Shown: positions 49,243 through 59,410 of the stretch, piece after piece
Position numbering within the stretch: the first letter of the stretch is position 1
Layout: each line of letters opens with the position of its first letter
Assembly (NCBI RefSeq): GCF_900108915.1
Contig: NZ_FNYH01000005.1
Coordinates: forward strand, 62,001-126,000
Direction: 5' to 3'
Source of the DNA: Allopseudospirillum japonicum
GTDB lineage: Bacteria > Pseudomonadota > Gammaproteobacteria > Pseudomonadales > Halomonadaceae
DNA length: 64,000 nt
Made by a program: the position numbers and the translations under genes
The notes under the pieces: generated by a model
Databases searched by the model: none
Told to the model about the DNA's origin: nothing
What the model saw: the letters and a program-made list of their open reading frames with translations, nothing else

Positions 49243-52044
49243 TTAGGGCTTAGTGACTTGTATTTGCACTGAATCTACTTGCTTTTCCGAACTCTGCAAA
49301 TAGGCTGACTGTTCAGCTTGTTCAGCTTGTTCAGCTTGTTCAGCTTGTTCAGCTTGTTCAGCTTGTTCAGCTTGTTCAGCTTGTTCAGCTTGTTCAGCTT
49401 GTTCAGCTTGTTCAGCTTGTTCAGCTTGTTCAGCTTGTTCAGCTTGAACTGGACTGACAGCAACAAGGGCAGCGGCAGCTTCTTCACGCTGGCGGCGACG
49501 TACCTCACGTGGATCATTATAAGCACGGCCATTCGCTAAGATCGAAGGGGCTTGAGAAGCTAGTGCTTCTTCTTGTTGCGGTTTTGCTGTTGGTGCTATT
49601 TCTTGTGCAGTGTCTGCCGTGTTTAGTGTGGGCATCTTTTGATTAGGAGGCTCACCACTGGTAGTAGCTGCTTGCTGTTCGGTAGGCACCGTCTCTAAAA
49701 CAACTTCTGTAGGCCCTTTTTGGGAAGGGGTTGCAGACGATGTAGAAACAGGGTTTTGTTCATCCGATACAAGCACTACAGAAGTTTCGACGACCTGTGG
49801 TTCTGGGATGACAAGAGGTTGTGAATCCGCTGCAATTTGCGTACTTGTGTCTGCATTTGCTTGCACACTTGTGGATGCCGCTTCTTCATTCTCATCCGCA
49901 AACGCAGGTGGAACATCTGCCTGTCCTGTTAAGCGCTCATTGCGCTTACGACGACGCGGATTATTACGTGTGCGCTTACGTGTATCCGGCTTGCTTTGGG
50001 TTGGTTCAGGTATCTCTGTCGTTGATTCCGCTGGTGTGTGTGATTCCTTTTTTTCTTCCTGTTCAGGGGGCGCTACCAGTTCCTCGCGACGGCGTGTACG
50101 TTGAGGCCTTTCTTGACGCTCGTTACGTTTGTCGTCCCGTGGTTTTTCTTGGCTTGGACGTTGTTCCTTGCGTGTACTTTCTGTTGCCTGTGTTGGCGTA
50201 GCGGCTTGATCATTAGGCGCTGTTGTGCTTGCTGCAGCTTTCATCATAGGATGTGGCTGCTGAGGACGTGAAGCGGGAGCACCTTCTGCAGGACGTTGAT
50301 TAAACTGATTAAATAGGCTGCCCAAGCTGCGCATTAAACGATGCAGAATATTGGGTGTTTGCTGATGTGATAAAGCTGCATGTGATTGGGTTAAAGCCTC
50401 CAAGCTGGGCGGCTCTACAGGGGCAGGATTTTGTGGCACTAAGGCTTTGACCGCTGCTTCTGTGCGTGTTTCCGTTGTGGTTGCAGTAGCATAATTGCTT
50501 AAATGAGGTGTGGGTGCTTCTTTGGTGGGCACCGCCAGCTCAATCTCATAACTTGGTAAGCGTTCGTCACCTTCTAAATGGTCATCACGCAACCGAGTGA
50601 CTTGGTAATGAGGGGTGTGCATTTCTGGGTTTGGCAGAATGAGTACATGCACTTCTTGGCGCTTCTCGACTTCACTAATCGCAGCGCGTTTTTCATTGAG
50701 GAGATAGGTGGCTACATCAACTGGCAAGATGGCACGAACTTGTGCAGATCTGTCTTTTAAGGCTTCTTCTTCAATTAAACGCAAGACGGATAAAGCTAAG
50801 GATTTGACATCGCGGATGGTGCCTTGACCATCGCAACGCGGGCATACCACACCACTTGTTTCACCTAAAGAAGGACGCAAACGCTGGCGTGACATCTCCA
50901 TCAAACCAAAGCGAGAAATACGGCCGATTTGTACGCGTGCACGATCTAATTTGAGTGCATCACGCATACGGCTTTCGACTTCACGCTGGTTTTTTACCGG
51001 TGACATATCAATAAAGTCGATAACGATTAAACCACCAATATCGCGCAAACGGAGTTGACGGGCGATCTCATCTGCTGCTTCTAGATTGGTTTGTAAGGCG
51101 GTTTCTTCGATATCACCACCGCGGGTAGCGCGTGCAGAGTTGATATCAACGGAAACTAAAGCTTCTGTATGGTCTATGACGATGGAACCGCCAGATGGCA
51201 ATTTAACTTCACGCTGAAACGCAGTTTCAATTTGTGACTCGATTTGAAAACGTGAGAATAAAGGAACATCATCTTGATAAAGTTTAATTTTATGATGGTA
51301 AGAGGGCATCACTTGACGGATAAAACCAAGGGCTTCTTCATAAACACCTTGATTATCAACGAGGACTTCACCAATATCTTGGCGCAAATAATCACGCATA
51401 GCGCGAATAATCACGTTAGATTCACGGTAAATTAGAAAAGGTGCAGGATGTTGCTGTGCTTCTTGGGTAATGGTTTCCCAAACCTTCACTAGATAGTCAA
51501 GATCCCACTGTAATTCTTCCGCTGTACGGCCCACGCCTGCAGTACGCACAATCACACCCATATTTTCAGGGAGTTGCAGTTGGTTCATGGCCTCGCGTAG
51601 TGCAGCACGTTCATCGCCTTCAATGCGGCGTGAAATACCACCAGCGCGTGGGTTGTTAGGCATCAAAACTAAATAGCGCCCAGCTAAGCTGACAAAAGTA
51701 GTTAAGGCAGCCCCTTTATTGCCTCGCTCTTCTTTATCAACTTGAACGATAACCTCGATACCTTCCTTAAGGACTTCCTTGATATTGACGCGGCCTTGAG
51801 GCTCACGAATAAAATATTCGCGTGCGATTTCTTTTAAGGGTAAAAAGCCGTGGCGATCAGCACCAAAATCAACAAAAGCCGCCTCTAGGCTAGGCTCAAT
51901 CCGGGTAATACGCCCTCGGTAAATATTGGCTTTGCGTTGTTCGCGTGTGCCAGATTCGATATCTAAATCGTACAAGCGTTGCCCATCGACCAGCGCAACT
52001 CTAAGCTCTTCAGGCTGAGTCGCATTAATTAGCATTCTTTTCAT
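49243..52044 (-). CDS. rne: Ribonuclease E
   Basis: RNase E cuts single-stranded RNA and is the scaffold of the degradosome. The 933-residue protein has the catalytic half (1 to about 520): [21 protein letters not shown], the S1 domain ([18 protein letters not shown]), DNase-like site with [10 protein letters not shown] and VIDFIDMSP, and the Zn-link CPRCDGQG (about 405). The C-terminal half is disordered, with Arg-rich RNA-binding segments near 650 and 715, and ends with a 45-residue Gln-Ala-Glu repeat. It is divergent from rluC, the E. coli arrangement. Confidence 0.97.
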   Translation of the reverse strand: MKRMLINATQPEELRVALVDGQRLYDLDIESGTREQRKANIYRGRITRIEPSLEAAFVDFGADRHGFLPLKEIAREYFIREPQGRVNIKEVLKEGIEVIVQVDKEERGNKGAALTTFVSLAGRYLVLMPNNPRAGGISRRIEGDERAALREAMNQLQLPENMGVIVRTAGVGRTAEELQWDLDYLVKVWETITQEAQQHPAPFLIYRESNVIIRAMRDYLRQDIGEVLVDNQGVYEEALGFIRQVMPSYHHKIKLYQDDVPLFSRFQIESQIETAFQREVKLPSGGSIVIDHTEALVSVDINSARATRGGDIEETALQTNLEAADEIARQLRLRDIGGLIVIDFIDMSPVKNQREVESRMRDALKLDRARVQIGRISRFGLMEMSRQRLRPSLGETSGVVCPRCDGQGTIRDVKSLALSVLRLIEEEALKDRSAQVRAILPVDVATYLLNEKRAAISEVEKRQEVHVLILPNPEMHTPHYQVTRLRDDHLEGDERLPSYEIELAVPTKEAPTPHLSNYATATTTETRTEAAVKALVPQNPAPVEPPSLEALTQSHAALSHQQTPNILHRLMRSLGSLFNQFNQRPAEGAPASRPQQPHPMMKAAASTTAPNDQAATPTQATESTRKEQRPSQEKPRDDKRNERQERPQRTRRREELVAPPEQEEKKESHTPAESTTEIPEPTQSKPDTRKRTRNNPRRRKRNERLTGQADVPPAFADENEEAASTSVQANADTSTQIAADSQPLVIPEPQVVETSVVLVSDEQNPVSTSSATPSQKGPTEVVLETVPTEQQAATTSGEPPNQKMPTLNTADTAQEIAPTAKPQQEEALASQAPSILANGRAYNDPREVRRRQREEAAAALVAVSPVQAEQAEQAEQAEQAEQAEQAEQAEQAEQAEQAEQAEQAEQAEQAEQSAYLQSSEKQVDSVQIQVTKP
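49312..49446 (-). repeat. 9-bp tandem repeat (15 units) encoding Gln-Ala-Glu in RNase E
   Basis: Fifteen perfect head-to-tail copies of TTCAGCTTG on the plus strand, read CAA-GCT-GAA on the coding strand. The array lies close to the C-terminus of RNase E in the disordered tail. Perfect conservation of all 15 units indicates recent expansion; unit size keeps the frame whatever the copy number. Confidence 0.98.
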
Positions 52045-52834
52045 GTGATTCCAATTGATATTGTATGGGCGTACATCGACAAAGACACAGTGCCCACCAA
52101 GATGTTTATGCGTGCATTATGTCGCCGTATGCTGTAATGCCAAGATGCATACTAAGAGACTTTGCCCTGAAGCACCTTCTCATTAGCGCAGGGCAACATA
52201 GTGGTGAAGAAAGCAGGGGTCGCAGGGTGCATCAGTATCACTATTTAGGTGCAGCGCCATATATCAAATTAACTGCGTCTGCAAGGTAGGTCGGATTGAG
52301 CACCATGGCGACGCGCTGCACATTTCACCTGACACAGGGCATAAGTTGGTCTGGGTGCTGTTAAAGTCAGGTACGCCAAGTTATTTTACATCCTAACACT
52401 CAAACAAGTGATAAGAGGCCATCTGAAGTACATATTGAGTACTTTACTTTCAGGTTTACTTCCTATAAGCAGAGGCCATCTGCTTACAAACTTGTCACCT
52501 GTGAGTTCACAGGTCACGAAAAATTCTGTTGGTAATACGTGCCCACCCTTTTCCTGTAATATCAAGATAAAATGTCCAAAAGATACCCATAAATGCATCA
52601 AACGTAATATTGACAAGATATTGGCTGATAAGTCTTTTTAGGATGGGCGCTTACCAAGATAACTTTTACTGGGATAGTCAGCGTGAATATAACAGTAAAG
52701 CTAGCGGGCATCAATCTAAGGCAGGGATGCAAATTTTGCCTGTGTTAACAAAATATCTCTACAGCACAAGCTTTGTTATGCTAGCGCTTTATTTTTGATT
52801 GGTGGCCTTGATCAGGTCTATATGAGGTTGAAGT
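52045..52834. other. Long divergent region with hairpins between rne and rluC
   Basis: No credible gene in about 790 bp. It must contain both promoters and probably a long rne leader; in E. coli a leader of several hundred bases lets RNase E control its own mRNA. Hairpins: AAGTAC/GTACTT at 52426-52444, AAGCAGA/TCTGCTT at 52467-52485 and ACCTGTGA/TCACAGGT at 52497-52514. A 12-base direct repeat AGAGGCCATCTG occurs at 52414 and 52471. Confidence 0.55.
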
Positions 52835-53791
52835 GTGTCTACACAAGTACAGTCACAAGTGCAGTGGCTCACAGTCAATGCGCATGCACAAGGTCAGCGT
52901 TTAGATAATTTTTTGCGCACCCAGTTAAAAGGTGTACCTAAAACCTTGATTTACCGGATTATTCGTAAAGGGGAAGTCAGGGTAAATAAAAAGCGTATCA
53001 AGGCGGATTATCGACTACAAGTGGGGGACGAAATTCGTATCCCACCAGTACGTTTAGCAGCAAGTGCTGCACAGGTTCCTGTCAGTAAAAATCTGAAACA
53101 ACGTTTGCAAGCCAGTGTCTTGTATGAATCTGCAGCTTGTTTAGTGTTAAATAAACCGGCAGGTCTGGCAGTGCATGGGGGCACTGGGGTGCATCAAGGT
53201 GTAATTGAGGCACTGAGACAAACACGGCCTGAACTGGAATTTTTAGAATTAGTTCACCGATTAGATAAAGGGACTTCAGGCTGTTTGCTGTTGGCCAAAT
53301 CACGCCCGGCACTTTTAGCTTTGCAGACTGAGTTAAAAGCGAAACAAATGCGTAAAGGCTATCATGCTATTGTGCAAGGGATATGGCCTGCAGCGTATCA
53401 ACAGGTGGAATATCCTCTCAGTAAATCCACCTTAGGCGCAAAGGAAGCACAAGTGCGTGTTGATGAGGCAGGAAAAAGTGCGTTGACGCTTTTTAAACCA
53501 CTGCAACAGGGAAATACTTGGAGTTTAGTTCACGCTGAACCTATCACAGGGCGCACACATCAAATTCGCGTGCATGCGCAGGCGATGGGGCATCCTCTTC
53601 TAGGTGATTTAAAATATGGTGATTCGCATTGGAATACCAAATATAAACATTTGGGTTGGGGGCGCTTATTTTTGCATGCATATCAGTTAAGTTTTACCGA
53701 CCCGAGTACGCAAAGTGTACAAAACATCCAAGCACCTTATGATCAAGCTTGGCGATCTTTACTTGAACACTTAAATGCTGAAGGAGCCTAA
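52835..53791 (+). CDS. rluC: 23S rRNA pseudouridine synthase RluC
   Basis: RluC converts uridines 955, 2504 and 2580 of 23S rRNA to pseudouridine in E. coli. The 318-residue protein has an N-terminal S4 domain (GQRLDNFLRTQLKGVPKTLI, shown in part as RLDNFLRTQLKGV) and the RluA-family core with the catalytic Asp in HRLDKGTSGCLLLAK (about residue 148), then GRTHQIRVHAQAMGHPLLGD. It starts at GTG 52835 after GAGG. Its divergent position from rne supports RluC rather than RluD. A HAD phosphatase gene overlaps or directly follows. Confidence 0.94.
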   Translation: MSTQVQSQVQWLTVNAHAQGQRLDNFLRTQLKGVPKTLIYRIIRKGEVRVNKKRIKADYRLQVGDEIRIPPVRLAASAAQVPVSKNLKQRLQASVLYESAACLVLNKPAGLAVHGGTGVHQGVIEALRQTRPELEFLELVHRLDKGTSGCLLLAKSRPALLALQTELKAKQMRKGYHAIVQGIWPAAYQQVEYPLSKSTLGAKEAQVRVDEAGKSALTLFKPLQQGNTWSLVHAEPITGRTHQIRVHAQAMGHPLLGDLKYGDSHWNTKYKHLGWGRLFLHAYQLSFTDPSTQSVQNIQAPYDQAWRSLLEHLNAEGA

Positions 53792-53795
53792 TGCT

Positions 53796-54452
53796 TTGTA
53801 TTCGCTATTAATTTTTGACTGGGATGGCACTTTGATTGATTCAGAGGCCAAAATTATCAGTAGTATGCAGGCGGCTGCGCAAGATGTCGCTTGGCCACAA
53901 GCACTCAGTGCTGAGGCCGTACGTTCTATTATCGGCCTAGGGCTACCTGAAGCGATTCGTACGCTATGTCCTGGGATTGAGGATACGCAAGCGCAGGCCT
54001 TGCGTGAGCGTTACGGGGTACATTTTCTAGAGTTAAACACGCAACCTATGCCTATGTTTGCACAGGTTGCTGAAGGCTTACCGGCGTTGAAGGCGGCAGG
54101 TTACCAATTAGCAGTCGCTACGGGAAAAAGCCGTCGTGGTTTAAACCGTGGTTTGCAGGAAACCCAAACCCAAGATTTGTTCACTTGTACACGTTGTGCG
54201 GATGAAACTCGTTCTAAACCTCATCCGCAAATGTTGCATGAAATACTCGATGAGTTACAAGTCCCTGTGCAGCAAGCGCTTATGATTGGAGATACAGAGT
54301 TCGATCTGGCTATGGCACAAAGTATTCAGATGCCGCGTTTAGGGGTAACTTATGGTGCACATCCGCAAGAGCGTTTACAAGCTTGTGAGCCAGTGGCTTT
54401 ATTAGATACATTTGCAGAGGTTTTGCAGTGGCTGTTACAGCACAAAAACTAA
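53796..54452 (+). CDS. HAD-superfamily hydrolase (phosphoglycolate phosphatase-like)
   Basis: The protein (218 residues) has the four HAD motifs: nucleophile Asp in IFDWDGTLIDSE, Thr/Ser in VATGKSRRG, Lys near RSKPHPQMLHEIL, and GDTEFDLAMAQ. It resembles Gph and the small phosphatases found after rluC in many gammaproteobacteria, but the substrate is not clear. The frame also extends to ATG 53775 inside rluC; I prefer the TTG at 53796 because AAGGAG (53781-53786) lies nine bases before it and it matches the usual start MYSLLIFDWDGT. Confidence 0.85.
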   Translation: MYSLLIFDWDGTLIDSEAKIISSMQAAAQDVAWPQALSAEAVRSIIGLGLPEAIRTLCPGIEDTQAQALRERYGVHFLELNTQPMPMFAQVAEGLPALKAAGYQLAVATGKSRRGLNRGLQETQTQDLFTCTRCADETRSKPHPQMLHEILDELQVPVQQALMIGDTEFDLAMAQSIQMPRLGVTYGAHPQERLQACEPVALLDTFAEVLQWLLQHKN

Positions 54453-54549
54453 AGTAACCTTGGGCTGCAAAATCTTGATGGGAAAGGTGAGTGCAACTCA
54501 CAAGACTCAAGGTAAACTAAAGGCTTTGATAAGCCTAAGGAGATAATCT

Positions 54550-55560
54550 ATGTCTGAACCTTCGGCGTGGAATGAAACCTCGAGTCGATCTCAGACCCCG
54601 CCTTTAAACAATCCATTAAACAACTCATCACCTGTGACTTTAGAAGGTGTGTTACTGGAAGCGATAGCAGAACAAAAGCGTGCACGTCGCTGGCGTTATG
54701 TGGGCTTGATCTTAAAGCCTATTTTTTGGCTTTTGTTACTGGGAGGACTGATCGCGGCTTTGCAAGGGCAAGATGCCCAAGTGCAAGGTCCGCATACGGC
54801 AGTGGTGCGTGTTGAGGGGGTAATTCTTGATCAACAAGCAGCGTCTGCTGAGCGTATCGTCAGTGGCTTGAAAAAGGCGTTTGCAGCAGCAGAATCGCAG
54901 GCTGTGGTACTACGGATTAATAGTCCTGGTGGTAGCCCCGTACAAGCAGGGATTATTTATGATGCAGCACGCCGTTTACGTCAAGCCTATCCAGAAAAAC
55001 CCTTGTATGCCGTGATTGAAGACTTGGGAACTTCAGGTGCGTATTATATCGCGGCGGCGGCTGACCAAATTATTGCACATCGCTCAAGCTTAGTCGGTTC
55101 CATTGGTGTGATTGCTGCAGGTTTTGGTTTTGATCGCTTGTTGGAAAATTGGCAAATTGAACGCCGTGTATTTACTGCAGGGGAAGATAAAGCCTTTTTG
55201 GATCCTTTTTCAGCGATGACAGAAGCGCAAAAAGCGCATTGGCAAGCGACGTTAGATTACACTCACCAGCAATTTATTGAGAGTGTGCGCCAAGGGCGTG
55301 GTGATCGTTTACCTACACAAGCTTTGGATACAGTTTTCTCAGGGCGTGTTTGGAATGCACAAGAGGCAGTAGAATTGGGGTTGATTGACCAATTAGGGGA
55401 TATTTATTATCTCAGTCGTGAATTAATTCAAGCAGAAAATCTCGTGGACTATACGCCAGAAGATACGCCTTTCGAGGCTTTTACACGGCAAATGAGTCAA
55501 GTTATGCTCAATGTGTTACAACAAACTCAATATAGCCAAAAGCCATGGTTATTACCTTAA
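54550..55560 (+). CDS. sppA: Signal peptide peptidase SppA-like (S49 family) membrane protease
   Basis: The 336-residue protein has a basic/Gln-Ser-rich N-terminus, one membrane segment (LILKPIFWLLLLGGLIAAL, about 55-73), and an S49 domain with the Ser nucleophile in GTSGAYYIAAA (about 160) and the likely Lys base in EDKAFLDPFSAMTEA (about 214). This single-domain length is that of the short SppA seen in most proteobacteria, not the double E. coli enzyme. It would degrade cleaved signal peptides in the inner membrane. AAGGAG lies close to ATG 54550. Confidence 0.9.
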   Translation: MSEPSAWNETSSRSQTPPLNNPLNNSSPVTLEGVLLEAIAEQKRARRWRYVGLILKPIFWLLLLGGLIAALQGQDAQVQGPHTAVVRVEGVILDQQAASAERIVSGLKKAFAAAESQAVVLRINSPGGSPVQAGIIYDAARRLRQAYPEKPLYAVIEDLGTSGAYYIAAAADQIIAHRSSLVGSIGVIAAGFGFDRLLENWQIERRVFTAGEDKAFLDPFSAMTEAQKAHWQATLDYTHQQFIESVRQGRGDRLPTQALDTVFSGRVWNAQEAVELGLIDQLGDIYYLSRELIQAENLVDYTPEDTPFEAFTRQMSQVMLNVLQQTQYSQKPWLLP

Positions 55561-55578
55561 CCCCATGTTGGAAAAACA

Positions 55579-55605
55579 AAACCCAGCCATTAGGGCTGGG
55601 TTTTT
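55579..55605. terminator. Bidirectional terminator between sppA and the acetyltransferase gene
   Basis: 9-bp stem AACCCAGCC / GGCTGGGTT with loop ATTAG, followed by T residues and preceded by A residues; it separates the convergent genes. Confidence 0.9.
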
Positions 55606-55612
55606 GGTGGTT

Positions 55613-58390
55613 TTATAGGGCACTTTCCAAACGGTGACGTTGCCACTCGTTGGCTGGTTCGTTCAGTGGCATCACAGCATCTACGACTTGTTCTTCCATA
55701 TTGTACTTACAGCGGAAGCCTAAATATTCCATTAACCCGCGCATCGGATGATTGTCTATCATCACCTTACCGATCATTTCTAAGGTACCTACGCTTGTGC
55801 AATAGGCGATCATTTTGCGCATCAATTTTGCACCTAGCCCCAAGCCTTGCAGATCATCACGGATAATCACCGAGAACTCAGTACGAATGTTATCTGGATC
55901 TGTCCACACACGGACGACACCTAAAATTTCTTTGCTGCCATCAGCCAAAACTTGCTCGGCAATAAAGGCCATTTGGCGATCATAGTTGATTTGTGTTAGC
56001 AAAGATAAATCGCGCTTGGTTAAATCTGCTTTATTGTGGAAATATCGAAAACGAATACTTTCTTCTGATAGGCGACTGTGAAAACGTAACAAGGCAGGCG
56101 CATCTTCACCACGAATCGGGCGAATTTCAATTTGGCGACCATCTTTGAGTAGGGCGGTTTCGCGCAACTCTTCCGGATAAGGCATGATGGCTTGGTAAGC
56201 TGAGTCACCCAAATCAATTTGTACATCCACCGCAAAGAAATCATCACGATTAACCAATAATGGGTTGATTTCTAGACCTTTTAGTTCAGGAAGATCGGAG
56301 CAAATTTGCGATAGCTTGACCAAGAGTTGGCAGAGTCTGCGCATATCTTCTTCAGGCTGATTAGAATGTTCGCGTACTAAACGCGCAGCATGGCTACGAT
56401 CAATCATTTCCTGTGCAAGATTTAAATTTAAAGGGGGGAGAGCCACTTGGCGATCAATCAAAATATTGACTTTAAATCCGCCAATCCCAAAAACAATTAA
56501 AGGCCCAAATACAGGATCACGGGTAATACCGACATTAAGTAAGAGTGAATGTTTGCCCCTTTGCATTGGTTGTAAACAAAAACCAAAAATCTGACTTTGT
56601 GGGAATTTCTCTTCGACCTTGGCAGCTAAACGTTGTGCCGCATGCTCGACTTCTTCAGGCGTGTTTAAGTCCTGTTGTAACCCCGCAGAAAGCTTGTGTG
56701 GGTGTTTACGGTAGACGAAGGGGTGACAGTTGGTGCTATGTACGATTTTTAAGGCTTTCGGGCCTGCAATTTCGGTAGCCATATGCGCAGCTTGTGGTGG
56801 CGTTTGCGGATAGGCAGAAGGTGCCACCTGAATCCCATAAGCTTCAAGAAGTTGGGTGGCTTCTTGATGGGTTAAGAAAACACGACCTTGGGTAAGCGCT
56901 GCCTGTACCAAAGCGCGGGCCTGTTGGCGCGCTTGCTGAGATGTTTCAAAAGGCAAAGAAGGCGGTGTCTCTTGTAGCAAAGCTTGGTTGCGTTGATAAT
57001 TGACCATGTGCATAAAAGCTTTGACGGCTTTTTCTGGGGAGATATATGTCGGAATACCGGCAAGGTTGCATTCATGGCGTGCAGGGAAAGCTTGTTCTAA
57101 CCCCATCCAACTTGTGAGCAAATTACGTTTGAACTTGCTTTTGTTGGCAATCAGTGCTGTGGCCGTGGCCATGCTGGAGGCCATACGTGTTGGCGCATGA
57201 ACGACTAAGATAGCATCAACATTCGGATCTTGGCTCAGGAGCTCGACCGCAGTGGCAAAACGTTCTGGGGGGGCATCGCCACCCAAATCTACAGGATTGC
57301 CTCGACGCCAATGCAAAGGCAAGGCTTGGGTGAGACGTTCTAAAGTGGCATCTTCCAATTGGGCTAAACACCCACCGTGATGAATCAGTTTATCAACTGC
57401 CAGCAGGCTAGGGCCAATGCCATTACTGACAATCGCTAGCCTATCACCACGTAGCGGTTTCATGCGTGTGAGGGTCTCTAAGGCATCAAAAAGTTCTTCA
57501 CTATTATCAACCCGCACTACACCAGCACGCGCGAAAGCAGCATCATACACAGGATCACGTGTGCTTAATCCTGGGGTAAACATTTCTATACTTTGTGCGC
57601 TGGCGGTGCGTCCACTTTTAATTGCTAGTACGAGTTTATTACGTGATGCTTCACGCACCGCAGTCATGAAATGGCGCGAATCGGGAATATGTTCTAGATG
57701 TAATAAAATGGCTTGGGCATTGGAGGCACGATTGATGTAATCAATGACATCTGCAAGCATAACATCCACACTTTCCCCCAAGGTGATCAAGTGGGAAAAA
57801 CCAATACCACGTCCTTTGGCCCAATCAATAATCGCATTGCCTAACATACCGGATTGACCAATATAAGCGACCTTACCGGCTTTGACGCTTTGAGCGGCAT
57901 AGGTCGCATTGAGGCAACGCCCTGGTACCATCACACCCAAACACTCAGGCCCCATGATACGAATCCCATACGGCCTAGCCGCTTCTAAGACTTGTTCCCG
58001 AAAGCGCTGGCTGGGTGAACGTGTATCTTGACTATCTTGGGTTTCAGTAATGTCATTTTCGGTGTCTGTGCCAACATAACCCCCGCTGAGAATCAGGGCA
58101 GCTTTGACACCAAAACGTCCCAACTCATCAATGAGGGCAGGAACACTTAAGGCAGGCAAACAAATGATGGCTAAATCTGGTAAAGCGGGCAAAGCGCTAA
58201 CATCTGTAAAGCTAGGAATGCCATAGACTTGCTCATAATCTTTGGGATTCACTGCCCAAATTTTTCCTTTAAACTCAGCTTCCAACAAGTTGCGAACGAC
58301 CTGCCCGCCCATGCTGAGTTGTTTTTCTGAAGCACCAAATACAGCAATACTGTTTGGCTCAAAAAAATAGCGTAAAAAACGTGTACTCAC
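55613..58390 (-). CDS. pat: Protein lysine acetyltransferase, Pat/YfiQ type
   Basis: The 925-residue protein is made of an NDP-forming acyl-CoA synthetase-like part (CoA-binding SIAVFGASEKQLSMGGQVVR, ligase region YIGQSGMLGNAI, ATP-grasp half EAYGIQVAPSAYP) joined to a C-terminal GNAT acetyltransferase (LLRFHSRLSEESIRFRYF, RDDLQGLGLGAKLMRKMI, about 765-900). This architecture is that of Salmonella Pat and E. coli PatZ, which acetylate acetyl-CoA synthetase and other proteins using acetyl-CoA. It is transcribed divergently from an HDAC-like gene 96 bp away, suggesting opposing enzymes. Start ATG 58390 is the family start. Confidence 0.93.
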   Translation of the reverse strand: MSTRFLRYFFEPNSIAVFGASEKQLSMGGQVVRNLLEAEFKGKIWAVNPKDYEQVYGIPSFTDVSALPALPDLAIICLPALSVPALIDELGRFGVKAALILSGGYVGTDTENDITETQDSQDTRSPSQRFREQVLEAARPYGIRIMGPECLGVMVPGRCLNATYAAQSVKAGKVAYIGQSGMLGNAIIDWAKGRGIGFSHLITLGESVDVMLADVIDYINRASNAQAILLHLEHIPDSRHFMTAVREASRNKLVLAIKSGRTASAQSIEMFTPGLSTRDPVYDAAFARAGVVRVDNSEELFDALETLTRMKPLRGDRLAIVSNGIGPSLLAVDKLIHHGGCLAQLEDATLERLTQALPLHWRRGNPVDLGGDAPPERFATAVELLSQDPNVDAILVVHAPTRMASSMATATALIANKSKFKRNLLTSWMGLEQAFPARHECNLAGIPTYISPEKAVKAFMHMVNYQRNQALLQETPPSLPFETSQQARQQARALVQAALTQGRVFLTHQEATQLLEAYGIQVAPSAYPQTPPQAAHMATEIAGPKALKIVHSTNCHPFVYRKHPHKLSAGLQQDLNTPEEVEHAAQRLAAKVEEKFPQSQIFGFCLQPMQRGKHSLLLNVGITRDPVFGPLIVFGIGGFKVNILIDRQVALPPLNLNLAQEMIDRSHAARLVREHSNQPEEDMRRLCQLLVKLSQICSDLPELKGLEINPLLVNRDDFFAVDVQIDLGDSAYQAIMPYPEELRETALLKDGRQIEIRPIRGEDAPALLRFHSRLSEESIRFRYFHNKADLTKRDLSLLTQINYDRQMAFIAEQVLADGSKEILGVVRVWTDPDNIRTEFSVIIRDDLQGLGLGAKLMRKMIAYCTSVGTLEMIGKVMIDNHPMRGLMEYLGFRCKYNMEEQVVDAVMPLNEPANEWQRHRLESAL

Positions 58391-58486
58391 GGAAAACCCC
58401 CGATTTTTGCGATCACTCGACTTTTCTACAGTATCGCCTCCCTTAAGATGTCGTTAAACTAAAGTTCTTATAGAGGGAGAGCGGCC

Positions 58487-59410
58487 ATGATTACTTCATT
58501 TATCTCGCACCAAGATTGCACCCTACATAATATGGGGCCTTGGCACCCTGAGAGTCCGCATCGTTTAACTGCGATTGATGAACGCTTACGGCGTTCGGGC
58601 TTGATGCAGGAATTATTACAATATAAAGCGCGACCTGTGACGCCTGAACAATTGTTTCGTGTCCACCCTAAAGCACATGTGCGTTCTTTGGAACTGAGTG
58701 TGCCAGAAGATGGGGTTGTGGCTATTGAAGATGAAACCTTGCTGTGCCCACATTCACTTGAAGCAGCAACTATGGCTGCAGGTGCTGTGATTCGGGGTAC
58801 CGAACAAGTGCTCAAAAACCAAGCCGATAATGTATTTTGTGCAGTTCGTCCCCCAGGTCACCATGCTGAACGTGTTGAAAGCATGGGCTTTTGTTTTTAT
58901 AACAATGTGGCTGTAGGGGTAGAACACGCCATTCAAAATTTCGGTGTACAGCGTGTTGCTGTGCTGGATTTTGATGTCCATCATGCCAATGGTACGGTTG
59001 ATATTTTTAAAGGACGTGAAGATGTCCTGGTGTGTTCAAGCTTTCAGCATCCTTTCTATCCGTGGCGTTATGCTGATTCTGAGTGGGACAATATCCTGAA
59101 TACACCGTTAGATGCAGGTGCCGGCGGGCTAGATTTTCGCCGCGCGATAGAGGCCCAATGGTTGCCCGCCTTACAAATGCACCGACCGGATATTATTTTT
59201 ATTTCCGCGGGTTTTGATGCTCACCAAGAAGATCCTATGGGTGAGCTCAATCTACTAGAAGATGATTATTATTGGATTACGCAACTGATTTGTGATGTGG
59301 CTAAAACCTATAGTCAAGGGCGTGTGGTTTCTGTGCTTGAAGGTGGCTATGAGCTAGATGCGCTTGCACGTTCAGTGGAAAAGCATGTGCAAGCTTTGGC
59401 TGGCTTATAA
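58487..59410 (+). CDS. Histone deacetylase-family (class II-like) deacylase
   Basis: The 307-residue enzyme has all catalytic motifs of the HDAC/acetoin-utilisation (AcuC) superfamily: AVRPPGHHAER (proton-shuttle His pair, about 120), DFDVHHANGT (zinc ligands Asp and His, about 163), ISAGFDAHQEDP (zinc Asp and substrate loop, about 242) and EGGYELDALA with the Tyr (about 285). Bacterial relatives remove acetyl groups from proteins or polyamines. Sharing a short divergent promoter with a Pat-type acetyltransferase suggests action on the same acetyl-lysine targets; direct evidence is lacking. Confidence 0.92.
   Translation: MITSFISHQDCTLHNMGPWHPESPHRLTAIDERLRRSGLMQELLQYKARPVTPEQLFRVHPKAHVRSLELSVPEDGVVAIEDETLLCPHSLEAATMAAGAVIRGTEQVLKNQADNVFCAVRPPGHHAERVESMGFCFYNNVAVGVEHAIQNFGVQRVAVLDFDVHHANGTVDIFKGREDVLVCSSFQHPFYPWRYADSEWDNILNTPLDAGAGGLDFRRAIEAQWLPALQMHRPDIIFISAGFDAHQEDPMGELNLLEDDYYWITQLICDVAKTYSQGRVVSVLEGGYELDALARSVEKHVQALAGL

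Noticed and set aside
49312-49446. Possible CRISPR array
   Set aside because: Units are 9 bp and directly adjacent with no spacers; they encode Gln-Ala-Glu in frame.
49318-49539. Open frame on the plus strand with Phe-Ser-Leu repeats over the rne array
   Set aside because: It is an antisense by-product of the pure 9-bp repeat in RNase E and lacks a ribosome site.
52065-52798. Three short open frames between rne and rluC
   Set aside because: No recognisable domain or good ribosome site; hairpins and repeats suggest a regulatory leader.
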